Shown here piece after piece: positions 10,537-21,098 of a DNA stretch of 37,529 nucleotides. Source of the stretch: Reticulitermes lucifugus (Eukaryota > Arthropoda > Insecta > Blattodea > Rhinotermitidae). Each line of letters begins with the position of its first letter. The first letter of the stretch is position 1. The stretch lies in NCBI GenBank assembly GCA_026260175.1, contig JAKCWW010001051.1, positions 4,607-42,135 on the forward strand, read 5' to 3'. The notes under the pieces were generated by a model. That model did not search any database, was not told the origin of the DNA, and saw nothing but the letters and a program-made list of their open reading frames with translations. A program made the position numbers and the translations under genes.

Positions 10537-10731
10537 TAATTAATTAATTTTATTTCAATCCAACAAATGCACTACACTTTCTTTCACTGATTTATTGCCC
10601 CTACATATGTTTCGGCACACCCTGTGCCATCCTCAGGGGGGTCGTCGAGAGTTCACAATCAATGTAGGGGCAAGAAATCAGTGAAAGAAAGTGTAATGCA
10701 TTTGTTGGATTGAAATAAAATTAATTAATTA
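10537..10731. mobile_element. Foldback element carrying a hammerhead motif
   Basis: Arms 10537-10606 and 10662-10731 are reverse complements (70 bp, 2 mismatches) around a 55-bp asymmetric centre. The centre plus the left arm, read on the minus strand, form a hammerhead-like motif (10598-10640). Each arm, read outward, runs from GGGGCAA through GTG(T)A(G/A)TGCATTTGTTGG to GAAATAAAATTAATTAATT, so each ends like a retroelement 3' end with an AATAAA signal. AATTTC is found just outside both ends (10530-10535 and 10736-10741), a possible short target duplication. Likely a short Penelope-like or related ribozyme retroelement derivative; no protein encoded. Confidence 0.65.
10598..10640 (-). ncRNA. 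Hammerhead ribozyme-like motif, intact core (HH1)
   Basis: Minus-strand order: CCCC (stem I, 10640-10637), core CTGAGGA (10636-10630, fits CUGANGA), a T, stem II GGCAC...GTGCC (5 bp, 5-nt loop), core GAA, stem III as the 8-bp palindrome ACATATGT (A15.1 to U16.1), cleavage-site nucleotide A, then GGGG (10601-10598) closing stem I. All invariant core bases are present. Stem III has no loop, so a single copy should fold poorly; known Penelope-type hammerheads with such stems act as dimers. Activity is inferred. Confidence 0.65.
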
Positions 10732-11976
10732 TCAAAATTTCACGGTATATGTAATATAAAGTTTTATAATTTTGGTCTGATTTCCCAATTACTAAGTGTC
10801 AGGACATATAGAGCGCCTTTATTCGGACTGTGCCCAGCAGTACGTAGTGCCGGGGACCCCCCCAGTAAGGCAGGAATGAAGAAGAAGAAGAATAGTCTTC
10901 GCGTCTATTTTGCTTCTCTAGTACCGGGAAAGAAAGCAGTCACTGCATGTTCACGCGCGCATGTGTGAGAGAGCAGGAATATTATAATTTTGTTTTGTGT
11001 GGTTTGGGCAACGTGGTCTTGTGCTTTGAGCGAGGGTTATAAATTACAAGTGTATGAAAACTGAGAGAACGGGAGAAAGTGAGTGAGCAGAAGAAATGTT
11101 GGTTCATACAGGTCTCGTAGTATTATTAGGGTAGCGAAAAGCATGGCTACTGTGTAGGTCCGATAGGAGAGACTTTGTTTGTGAGTTCTTGATGGCGAAC
11201 ATTGGATGATGAGAATGAGATACTGACATGGGCGCTCTCAGATTTTTTTCTTTGTTGGGTTGGGGGCTGACCCTGAGGCTGTATATAATTTATGTTCTTT
11301 AAAGCTGTGTTATGAAAACCATGTCATAAATATAACTATAACACTGTTTGCAACCGTATTTATATACATATAGTTACATATTCCATGACTCATTCGCCTA
11401 ATTTCAATTACAAGGTCTAATGCTCTTGGTTTTTTGAAATTCTCCTAAGGCTTATATTGGAGTGGCTTTAGTTTCCTTGTGGACATTGAGAAGGGCCAGT
11501 CCATTAAGTCGATCTTGTCCAGTTACTTTTCGAAGGTATGTTTGTATTCGCCGCAGTGTAGAGGACGATGTCTCGCAGACAATTGTTATCGGTAGAGTCA
11601 CGAATATTTTTAGCAGGGTGAAAATATTCGGATTACAATTTTTGTCACATTGACCAGTGACGTCAAGGCAGTTTTTATGGAATTTTTTAAGCTGAAATCC
11701 TCACAGATAGTGGTCAATAAAACCACTTGTTCGTATCTTGCTGAACAATGAATATGCTACCTTATTCAAAAAGGTTGTTGGTCTGAAAGCTTTCAAACAG
11801 ACAAAACTGCTTCAGGTTTAATCATAGACAAAGACTGAAAATTTATGACATTTTTGTCATTCGAACACTAGGCGCCAGCAAGGTAGGACTCAGTGGCTAC
11901 CAACCAGGTTTGGTCTGTCTATAAACTAAGGCCCAGTCCTTCATGTGACAACCATTTATGTGTCTTATTTTACCAG
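10732..11976. other. Unassigned stretch before the candidate exon
   Basis: A (GAA)n run lies near 10877-10892. The rest is AT-rich with short frames only. If 11977-12179 is an exon, this is likely intron. Confidence 0.4.
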
Positions 11977-12179
11977 CTGTCCGAATTTGAAGGAAAATTA
12001 AGAAATGCACTTAAGATCGCTGGACAATCACCAAATAAAGGGCCTACCTGGAATTTCGACTACACAAGAATCAAAACCGTATTCCCTTCTAATCTCACTT
12101 CAGAATCTTCGAGCCGACAGCTAGTTGGGTTACAAAGAAAATTAAAACTAACTGAAAAAAGGAAAAAGTGTTCATATTT
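11977..12179 (+). CDS. Candidate internal exon, unrecognised protein
   Basis: A 203-bp segment begins right after a pyrimidine-rich acceptor (CTTATTTTACCAG) and ends at a strong donor (GTAAGT at 12180). It is open throughout: 67 codons plus 2 nt, entering at phase 0 and leaving after two bases of a codon. The translation starts LSEFEGKLRNALKIAGQS, contains TWNFDYTRIKTVFPSN, and ends in a basic stretch near LKLTEKRKKCSY. Composition is protein-like, whereas the frame upstream of the acceptor is not. I do not recognise the protein and found no partner exon; the plus-strand open segment at 20074-20358 does not match its exit phase. If real, much of the surrounding DNA is intron of a large plus-strand gene. 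A chance frame or pseudogene piece is the alternative. Confidence 0.45.
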
Positions 12180-13885
12180 GTAAGTTTTTTTTATTTTTCA
12201 AGATTTCAATGTACTAGTCATCAGCCAATTTCAGTGGCTGATTTCGGCTGAAGGTTAAATCACGTAAAACGTGTGATATCACGATGTCTACAATTTCGAT
12301 TTGGGGAGGGAGGGGACTGCAGCCTGGCAGCCCCCCATCCCCCTCCTTGGGTGAGCCAGTGGATACGGATACACAGTAAGATCGAACTACCGGAAATGTG
12401 TTTTATGCTTCGCTTTGTTAGTAGCAGTTGTGAAGTTTCAGGTTGTATTACCACAGAGTTTATCCTTTAATTTTTAATTAAATCATTTTTCTGTTTTTGA
12501 TTGATTAATGTCAGTCAGTAAGAAAGTTAGGTTTAGTTTATGTTTGCTTTGACAGTGAATCGTGCACGGAAATGTACGTGTTGAATTCTAAAATATGCAT
12601 TGTAATTGGAGTTGAACTTCTTAAGTATTTTTATGAGCCATATATTTATTATTGTTCTGTTTGCGAAATAAAAGTCGAAACTGAAATTTGAAACGCACGT
12701 TTTCCAAAACGAAATATTCAATTCTACGAATTCATGTACTACTTATGGGTAAGGATTGTATAGGTTTTAAAATTGGTGTGAATAATAAATAGTACTGAGA
12801 AACATTCTACACCAATTTATTGCAGTTTACCTCAGGTGTGTCTTCGAATTTTGTGATACATTAGATATGTTTCATAAGTTAGTTGTTACAACAGATTTGT
12901 CTATCAAGTAACTTCTCGTTGTTTGTTTCTGAGCATTAATTAATTGTCTTAGAAAGTGTTTAGAACCTTAAGTCTTAACTGTGTCTTGACGTAGGCCTAT
13001 TGTGGCCTATAGGTTGAAATGTGTGAGCTGTGCTGCAACCCAGCACTCGACATAATGTAGATTTCTTTGTCTTTCTGAAGTTTAATGACAATGCTTTACT
13101 ATTGCTTAGTTTGGTGTTTCAGTTGGTCTTTGTCCCTTGTCTGGTGTATATTAATCAGTCAGTGGTCAAGTCCAATAGGAGTGTGAGAGTAACAATCTGT
13201 GTTTCGGAAATGTTTTCAGTGTATTTTAAAATGCGTTATTAGCACTGCTGGAGATATCTGAGGAACAAATGAAGATTTGGCCCTAACTGACACACCGGAT
13301 GTGTGCTTCTTAGACGAGGGGTCAGGTTACAGTACTCAGAGCCACCACATGTCTACACTCTGCATGTATACGAGAGAGAGTGTGTGACGCAGAGCGGTAA
13401 TTATGTACGGCATGTGGCTGACGACATTGTAATCATAGGGGTGAAACAGTTACTAGGAAATGTTAAACTGGTTAACCATCGAAACTAGAACGACTCTGTG
13501 TAAGGCACAAAATGGAATGTCTGCCACATAAATTATGCCTCTATACTTGTATTAAACCCCACCGAGTCTGACTAATTGGTTGTGCGAGACGCTGTTCCGT
13601 TTGTATTATAAGCGTTAGTTATATATATGTACAGGGAGAGGGATGGATACGAGATACACACTTTGACAGGATTACTTCTAGAACGCCCACTTGAATTGCT
13701 GAAGGTGGGATCAAACAGGACGACGGTTTGTTGAACAGAGGCAGAGTTATAACATTGTGATGTTGCAAGCTTAATCCATTGAAACTTGTCAGATTATCGT
13801 GCAACCGATTTATTATTATGAATCCACATTTCTGTTACTGTTATATTATTTAATACCCTAGATTTATTACAGTAAGTTCACTTCG
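12180..13885. other. Unassigned AT-rich stretch
   Basis: No supported gene. A G-rich then C-rich pair (12302-12345) could form a weak hairpin. Otherwise short frames only. Confidence 0.4.
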
Positions 13886-14112
13886 CCGATCCCAGTGGCC
13901 GCATCGCCTAAGGCGTGGGTCTGCGGGTTCGAATCCCGTCGGGGGCATGGGTGTCTCTTGTGACTTGTTTGTCAGGTAGAGGTCTCTGCATCGGGCCGAT
14001 CAGCCGTCCAGAGGAGTCCTACCGAATGTTTGGTGTGACTGAGTGTGATCGTGAAGCCTGGACAGTGAGAAGGCCCTGGCCCACTAGGGGCTGCCGCGCC
14101 AGGAAAAAAAAA
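13886..14112 (+). repeat. tRNA-Arg-like SINE
   Basis: The head reads CGATCCCAGTGGCCGCATCG, then CCTAAGGCGTGGGTCTGCGG and a consensus B box (GGTTCGAATCC, 13926-13936). This resembles an arginine tRNA with an internal deletion. A body of about 165 bp follows, with GAAGCCTGGACAGTGAGAAG and CTGCCGCGCCAGG, ending in an A9 run (14102-14110). The family differs from the SINE at 28-34 kb. The A box is weak, so current transcription is doubtful. Confidence 0.65.
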
Positions 14113-14180
14113 GATCCCCTTCACTACCATTGCCTTTCACTCAGTGACGCCCAGCACATGTGCGACTTGGCAACCAATCT

Positions 14181-14233
14181 GTCCCTGATATCGGTAGGTC
14201 GTACTGCACGTATGGCCTACCGATATCAGGGAC
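14181..14233. repeat. 20-bp inverted repeat
   Basis: GTCCCTGATATCGGTAGGTC (14181-14200) pairs with 14214-14233 with one mismatch and a 13-nt loop. Weaker complementarity (11 of 20) continues outward on both sides. It may be the core of a decayed foldback element next to the SINE tail. Confidence 0.7.
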
Positions 14234-15180
14234 TGAGTGGCTTAGATCTCGCCACGCGATGATCACAACTGTCATATGCCTGCTTTTTCTTTTATTTTCT
14301 TTTAAATATCCTCTGAAGAAAGTCGACGTTCCCAATAATGTCGCAGTGTTATACTTCGTATCAATGTACGAATAGTATGCGCGTATCTTGTAGTTCTGTG
14401 AAACGTATTTAAAAACGAAACATTTAAATGTTATATTTTAAGATCATGGAAGAAAACTTATATACAGGCCAACTACATTTTATGCACCGTAAGAAATTAC
14501 GCGTATTTGAATTACGCGTATTGAATGTGAAACTTCAGACGTTCACGCCAGGCCACGATCATTCTAGCTCCGTCCAGTTGTATGACCATATTAAGAATTA
14601 TCTGTTTTGCGGTGGAATTCCCTGTCTTAAACAATATTGAGTCAGCAAGTTCTTCCGAAACGTGTGTTGTTTTTTACAGTTTCGACACGATACTGTTCCC
14701 GGAACACTGTAGTGTTTTTACTAATTGTTTAACGAATTTACAAGGAACCTAAAACATGCACTGTACACCCACCATGCGTCTGTATAATCTCGCCAAGGGC
14801 GAATGGGCGCCCTTTTTCCTTTGTTATGCTCATTGGGATGGGATGAATGCTAAAAGTAATACAAGCATCTACACGCTGATGGTACTTTACTACCCCCGTT
14901 GGTGGTTTCTGCTCGTATTCCACTGTGTGGGGTGGGATCGGACAGAGGGACTGTTTGTGTTTCTTTAAGGGACGGACGTGCTGTTGTTGCAAGACACCAG
15001 CTTACACGAACATATTGCGGCGCGTATCGTTGTTCTCAAACTAAGCCGAAACAAAAACACTTGCACGACTCGAAAACACGGCAAGGACCTTTTGGTCGCA
15101 GTAAGCATAAAGCTGTTTCATACACAGTGTATATTTATACTCGTATATCCTGTATTGGTTATCAACGTTTCACAGATTCT
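14234..15180. other. Unassigned stretch
   Basis: Open frames of up to 101 codons on both strands, none recognisable. A direct repeat ATTACGCGTATTGAA/ATTACGCGTATTTGAA lies near 14496-14525. Confidence 0.4.
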
Positions 15181-15349
15181 CTCTTCTGGTATGTGACGCA
15201 GTGAAGTCTGGTAGATGAATACCAACGTTTCAGGGAACCCGCTGCACCATCTGTGAAATCGTTCTTCTGTTTTGTAGATGGAGACAGCAGTTTATTTCTA
15301 AACATCGGTATCCGTCTATAAGACTACACGGCGGCACATCGAAGAAGGC
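15181..15349. repeat. Degenerate inverted-repeat element
   Basis: Arms 15181-15223 and 15307-15349 are reverse complements at about 33 of 43 or more positions, around an 83-nt centre. The motif TACCAACGTTTCAGGG (15220-15235) has a related copy, ATCAACGTTTCACAG, at about 15158. The strings recall a widespread insect repeat containing ACGTTGGTATTCATCTACC. Family unresolved. Confidence 0.45.
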
Positions 15350-16802
15350 AGTTGCCTTCGTATTCATCTCCATGAGAACTTCATCTCTCAGCATTTCACA
15401 AGACTCTGGTTTTGTTCTGAATTATAGGAATTACGGATCTTCAGGAAATAAGGGTTGTGAATGTGGCTTAGGCTCTCCTGACCACGTTTTTGAACTTTTG
15501 GGTTCCGTAAAAGGCTAGGAATTTTTTGATGCTCGGAACAAGATCGAGTTCCTCAAGACGGATTCAAGAACTAATCTTCTATGTTTCTAAATGAGATGCC
15601 TGTTTTTTTAGCATTTAAATGGCTAAAAGAAAAAAAGTTGTAGAAAATTAAATGCAGTAATTTCCCAGTCGTGAAGTGTTAGATTTTTTGTGTATTCGAA
15701 CTAAGCTACGTACATGAATTTAAAATACGTTTTACCTAAATGTCTACTTTTACCTTGTCTATAAAGCGTAGCATAAACTTTGAAGTTTAAAATCTTCGAA
15801 CACAGAAATGCCTGTAGTTTTCTCTCCCTCCTAATAGTTTAATTGCTGTTATTCTTCTGCATTCTCATTTTATAAATTTTTAAAAACAGACTATGGCAAC
15901 ATTATCCTTCTCATAAGAAAAAATCACTAATCAGTACGTTACTGGCTTTTGGTTGCTTCGTAAAAGTAGGTGTTTGGCTGTGAATGAACGGTCCGAGCAT
16001 AAGACACAATTTCAAGGAAGTTATTAACTGAAAACTACAGTATAGCATTCATAATGTCGATTGTACCATTGAAACCTGGAAATACCGACCGGCACAGTTG
16101 TATTATAGTCATTTAACAGCTAGCTGTAGAGCGTGTAAAAGAGCTGCCTGTAATAGCACTGTAACTTGCTCTTTAGTACTTTGGATTGACTGCAGTGTTT
16201 TATTACAGGCACGCTTCTGAACAATTATAACAAATAAACAAATGGAGCTAAGGCAACATGATACAGGACACAGCTACACAAGTGCTTCATAACCCACGCA
16301 TTTTACCTAGAATTGCTCACGCGTTCCATGGAACAAAACCTCCTCAAGAAAGTGATTATCTCTTACGAGGTAAATTAATTCTCCGTAGTTAATGTATTTT
16401 CAGGTTCATCACCATATTAACAAGAGCGTCCCACTGGACCTTATGCTGAAGTTCTTGAATCCATAATAATTTTGAATAATGCCCATTGTCTCGGGCTAAA
16501 AATCACTTCGTCCAGTACTAACTCTCATGCCTTTTGTTTTAGTATCAGTCTTTAATACCCATTTTAATACTCATTGTAATATCCTTCTGTCTACGACTGG
16601 GTTATGCAAGTGCGTAGTCTCTTCCCATAAGAATTAAATTATGTACGCATTTTTTTGTTCCTCCCAAAATATTGGTTTGTGTGGCCTTTTATACGTTTAA
16701 AGCAGTCGAAATGTAGTAGCTTTCGCAATGAATAGCACCAAACATTTGCAGAATAGATTTGTCTTTTAATTTCATTACGTAAGTCACGTGTTTGTATTGT
16801 AC
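15350..16802. other. Unassigned AT-rich stretch with one small hairpin
   Basis: Contains an imperfect inverted repeat: GCCTGTAATAGCACTG (16146-16161) against 16193-16210, with a 2-bp insertion on the right. No gene seen and no open frame long enough to consider. Confidence 0.45.
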
Positions 16803-16899
16803 CTACCTCCAGCGCTGGGGTTAGGAATGAGTGGAGCTATACCTCTGCTCCTCTATATACCTTCGTGGCTTGGAGAGGGACCAGTTTACTCTTTGTACC
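16803..16899 (+). repeat. SINE 3' fragment
   Basis: Matches the 3' part of the 28-34 kb SINE: GTTAGGAATGAGTGGAGC, TATACCTCTGCTCC, CTTCGTGGCTTGGAGAGGG, TTTACTCTTTGTACC. Head and middle are absent. Confidence 0.8.
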
Positions 16900-17093
16900 T
16901 ACAACTTGAAGCGTCGTAACTTATCAAGTAACAAATTACATATAGGCATAATTATAACGTAACTACGTCACCGCGTCAGTGTTTGCGTCATATTCATGCA
17001 CATCGTTTTCTCTGTATTGCTTATAGACCAGTTTCTTTACTTTCATTAATATTTTTTAATCATGAGTAATATTCCCTTTCTTTGAAAGAGGAA

Positions 17094-17156
17094 GGACTAG
17101 ATCGCACCCTGTGGAGAACTCACTTTGGAAGAGGCTACGGACCTGTCGTAAGACAA
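17094..17156 (+). pseudogene. LINE polyprotein C-terminal scrap
   Basis: One frame reads GLDRTLWRTHFGRGYGPVVR followed by Q. The string LDRxLWRTRFGRGxGPVVRQ is familiar as the extreme C-terminus of insect non-LTR retrotransposon proteins. The frame is lost on both sides. Identification rests on motif memory. Confidence 0.45.
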
Positions 17157-17499
17157 AAACAAGGTCGGATATACGCATGCCAGTAACTAGCTTCCGTTGA
17201 GAAATTTACACGAACGTTAGTCGAAAATATCTTAAAGGAGACCACTTTTGAAAGTCGGCAGACATTGGTGGAAGGGTGGGCGATGGGTGATGTTAAGATG
17301 ATTTTTTGGAGAAATATAGTATGAGAATATGACCCGGATAGGATCCAGCCGCAGGCTGTTGTGAACACGGTCATGAACCCTCAGTTTTCACAGAAAGCGG
17401 GGTATTTCATGACCATCCCTGTGGCTGTTGGCTTCTTAAGGACTGTGCTCCGAGTTACGTAATAACTAGCGTCCACAATCTGACCGGGACCGGACCTTC

Positions 17500-17532
17500 C
17501 GAGAGAGAGGAAGAGAGAGAGAGAGAGAGAGA
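17500..17532. repeat. (GA)n microsatellite
   Basis: GA-rich run with one GGAA interruption. Confidence 0.9.
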
Positions 17533-18551
17533 TATTTGATTGTGATTCTGTTGAGTTCAAGTTCTTGTTTTGAGAGTGCTTGAGCTGGTGAGGCAAGTTA
17601 TTTTTAATATTTCGCTGCGATGTAGTTTTATACTGTGTCATTGTCTGTATCACGACAGATGGGCTTCCGCTGCTAACGGGTGAACATTTGGCATGTGCAC
17701 AGTTATGTGCCGAGGCGCTCTGTAGTGGCACACTGTTACTTGCTACGCAAAAACAGCAGAGAATCTGCCGTTAAATCTGTTACGTTTTGTGCAGTGACAG
17801 ACTGCAGTCGCATACATTCGCGCTCGCTCTGGACTGGATGCGGCCAAATAGATGAATGTTACAAAGTGACTCCATCTGACGTCCACTTCGAACTTTTCTT
17901 CCTCGTCCTTGTCTTCCTCCTTTTCTTCCTCAACAATTTTGGAAACGTTGAATGCCTTCTGCATCCTCAGAATCTGTTACTTTCGTCTTCTTAGTCCGCG
18001 TCTTATTCATGTTTCTGTGTGTAGTAATCTGCAGTTCTGTTATGGAATGAATTTCTCAATTAGTTCTGTGTCTCTTTGTGGTCTGATAATGTTTTTGTGT
18101 ATCTAAGAGAAGATGTCGGTCTAACATATCTCTTCTGATATCCTTGTTTATTTATTTGCTTTTTATAAATAGTGCTGCCGAATGACAGTATTTGGTGCAG
18201 ATATGGGAACATTAATTTCTGTGATGTGACAACAATCAGTTGCACTAACCGTTCGGACGAACCAACTGCATTCATCTTTAAGGTCGAAGGAGATGATGGA
18301 GGCAGACACTAGTTTCCTCCGAATCATTGGTGAATATTTATGATAGTACATGACGTCACGCGCCACAACACAATTTTGGTCACCGCTTGGGAGAGTCAAA
18401 AATCTTATGTGAGCTCATATTTTGTTGTTCGTGAAGCAGATGAGTGAAGGCACTTTGTCTGGGGTTGTAGATCCAAATTTTCGGTCCTGTATGCAGATTT
18501 TTAATGTAGAAATATAAAATCTTACTGTGCTTAATTAGGATCTAAACTCCA
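17533..18551. other. Unassigned stretch
   Basis: The reverse strand of 17880-17950 is a Glu/Lys/Asp-rich frame arising from a pyrimidine-rich tract; not supported as coding. Confidence 0.4.
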
Positions 18552-18730
18552 AGCCATGAAAATATATGTTCATATGTGTGAATGAATGGAGCTACAGCTC
18601 CTGTGGCACTGGCTGGAGGTGAATGATTAACTTTACGCCCCAGCCGCTTACCCTCCCGTGCAAAGAGCCCCTAATACCCATTGGATAGAAGACTGGGTGT
18701 GCTCCAGATAATTTTATGAGGTAACAGGAC
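18552..18730 (-). repeat. Decayed SINE copy, minus strand
   Basis: The reverse complement carries SINE landmarks in order: ATCCAATGGGTATTAGG, GGTAAGCGGCTGGGGCGT, TTAATCATTCACCTCCAGCC, GGAGCTGTAGCTCCATTC and a TTCATGGC-like 3' end near 18553. The head is missing and divergence is higher than in the copies at 28-34 kb. Confidence 0.65.
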
Positions 18731-20073
18731 ATAAGTACTATCAACCGCTGTGTTACATAAACCTTTTCATGTGGGATGAACGAGATTCAGCTATGGAAAT
18801 TGCGAACATGTTTTATATGTATATTGTTACGCTGATTGCTGTGTGCCAGAAACCCACATAATACACAATGCCTAACGCAATGTGGTTCTCCACCTTACTG
18901 AATGTGCACGGAAGGTCGACGTCGAAAGTTGGACTCGAATTAAACGACAACGGACAGCTTTTCAACTTGAGTGATCAGAAAGAGGCCTGCTGAAAGTTTA
19001 GATGCCGTTTGAACTTTGTAAGGGGTCAGCCACCGACCGCACAGAACATGTTTTTGATTTTATCAAATTTAGCCTAGTTAGTGGTCGCAGCACAGTGAAA
19101 TCTGCTCACAACGAAACCTAGCGGACCTGAATACCTTTTCGCATTTCGGTCAGCTGTCCGATTGAAACAGTTCTGCCAACACTTCCAGATAAATATTCTG
19201 CAGTACGAGGAATTCACAGATGCACAGTACACTGTTAATAGTTAACATTTTGAGTTTTTTCGTCGTTGTTTCTGTTGTTTCCAGTAGGCATTCCATTCGG
19301 TTACCTGTTTATACTTTACTGTTGCGTAGGCGAGTTCTTATGAGAATCATTGTATGAAACAGTTTAAAACGAAAGTGCATGACTGAAAACAGCAAATAAT
19401 CACGCCGGCTCTTTTACGTTGATTGTTTTTTATTTTGTTCCTCACAGACGATTTGAAATAGTGTTCACTATATTCTCGGAATCGATGACATATTCAGGTA
19501 AAGTTGGCGTTCCTTTTAAGGCGAGTTTCGGTTTATGCAGGATTTAACCCCCCATCCTACCCTTCACGCTAGAGGAATGGAAATCTGCAGATTTGATTTC
19601 TAATAAAATGGCACAGTTTACTTTGAAAAGGGGGGGAGGATTGCTGTGTGATTAGGTTTGAGAAAGCAGATTTCGACCTGTCTTCAGCAGTAGATTTTAT
19701 CTACACTAAATGAACGTCCCTGCCAGTGTGGCAGCAAGTGGAGCGACGAGGCATAGTTGCTCATATGGTCATGCTGTGTATTAGTCCTTTACGTTACGGC
19801 GTGTAGCAGTCCTTCGTGAGAAAATTTTGAGAATTCTGTTTGCATGATGACGCAGAGTCTGCCTAACATGCGAGACCAAGTGTCTCTTTTTTATTTTTGT
19901 GTCCGGCTGATGAATTATTCTGGCTTTGTGAACTGGTTTACATGTTTCCGAATTCAAGACGTAGTCTTTAATGAGTTGCTGGCCATAGCATATCCATCCT
20001 TTATCTTGAGTTGTAGAATGAATGAATATTTTTGTGTCTTAAATAAAAAAAAATGTTTTGCTCGGATTCTTGA
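18731..20073. other. Unassigned stretch
   Basis: Short frames only. At 19865-19888 a frame reads NMRDQVSLF, close to NVRDQVSH in the repeat at 7303-7326 (about 17 of 22 nt identical), so another scrap of that repeat may lie here. Confidence 0.35.
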
Positions 20074-20358
20074 CGTACACAAAATTACGTATTTTTTAAC
20101 GTTCCGTATTGTTTACACGAACGAACATTTGACGAAAACATCCAGATGGTTTTACTAGATATGGGCCCGTATATGAAAGAACGGCGCGTCAATAAAATTG
20201 GGACAGCGAAAATTAGATGCTGTTTCAAGTTTGGCAGGATTATAAAGCAAAGACATGCGGAAGGAACTAAATACAAAATGTCAGAAAGTAGACACGATAT
20301 GCTTCTAAAACTTGCACTTCGTTACAAACCGGAAGGACGTCGAGTAATTGAGAGGTAA
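20074..20358 (+). pseudogene. Coding-like open segment ending in YKPEGRR
   Basis: An open frame from the TGA at 20071-20073 to the TAA at 20356-20358 (94 codons), with an ATG at 20146. Composition is strongly protein-like and basic: MVLLDMGPYMKERRVNK, then KYKMSESRHDMLLKLALRY, ending KPEGRRVIER. The LALRYKPEGRR ending resembles the YKPxGRRxxGRPxKRW tail of insect LINE reverse transcriptases, cut off before the GRP motif. Alternatively it is an exon: AG|GTAATT at 20353-20360 is a possible donor, and a good acceptor (TCTCTCTTGTTTTTTAG) ends at 20450, 95 bp later. Splicing there continues only 17 residues in a Cys-rich frame, which is not convincing. Confidence 0.4.
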
Positions 20359-20450
20359 TTAAAATTGACCGTGAAATTCATTACTCAGTATGTTAATAAG
20401 CTACATGCAGTTGCGAAGTTTATTGTAATTGATTTCTCTCTTGTTTTTTA

Positions 20451-21098
20451 GGGCTTCGGAATGTAAATACTGCTTATGTGTTTGCTACCGCTATGTGTGT
20501 CGCTGATGTTTGCTTTAAGCGTAAAGAATGTTACTAGCGTGTTTTGGGCAGAGTGCTGAGGAAAATGTTAGGAGCAATTTTCGATATTGAACCTCCGTGA
20601 TGAGGCACCTCGTGTATAGGCCATTAATATCGTCAGTGTGGTGAAGTCTGGGAATTTATAATGGGTTTGTAGTGGGGAATAAGGGACGCACTGCAGAATA
20701 TTGATGGGGAAACGTCTTTGAAAACAACCACTTGGAGGACCGAGTAGGAGATGGAAGGATATACTGGGCCTGTGGGAGATACGCTGTGAGAATAAGAAAT
20801 GTCGGCAACTAGTTAGTTCAGAATTGTGTTAAGTGGCGAGCGTCGGTACGTTGTGGTTCTTCTACGGCAGTGTGATGTTTTAGTTACATATAATAACCGT
20901 ATATTCCATTCCTAAAATTGCTGTTATATGGCTGATTAATATTTCTTTTAATTTAAGAGATGTCACGTGTTAAAAGGACAATAATTTTACAGTAGAGAAA
21001 GCAAATTAAGAATAATAAATCCCGTACACGTGATATGGCACTGGGTGAAGAATTAACGTAAGTTGATACTCAAGTTGTGATGAAGTTCGTCCCGCTGT
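20451..21098. other. Unassigned stretch before the minisatellite
   Basis: No supported gene or repeat. Confidence 0.4.

Noticed and set aside
12212..12260. CTGATGA and CGAAA strings on the minus strand, as a further hammerhead
   Set aside because: The CGAAA lies before the CTGATGA on that strand, so the order is wrong, and no stem II or closing stem I can be drawn.
17743..17964. Acidic Glu/Lys-rich minus frame
   Set aside because: It arises from a pyrimidine-rich tract; no domain, no splice context.
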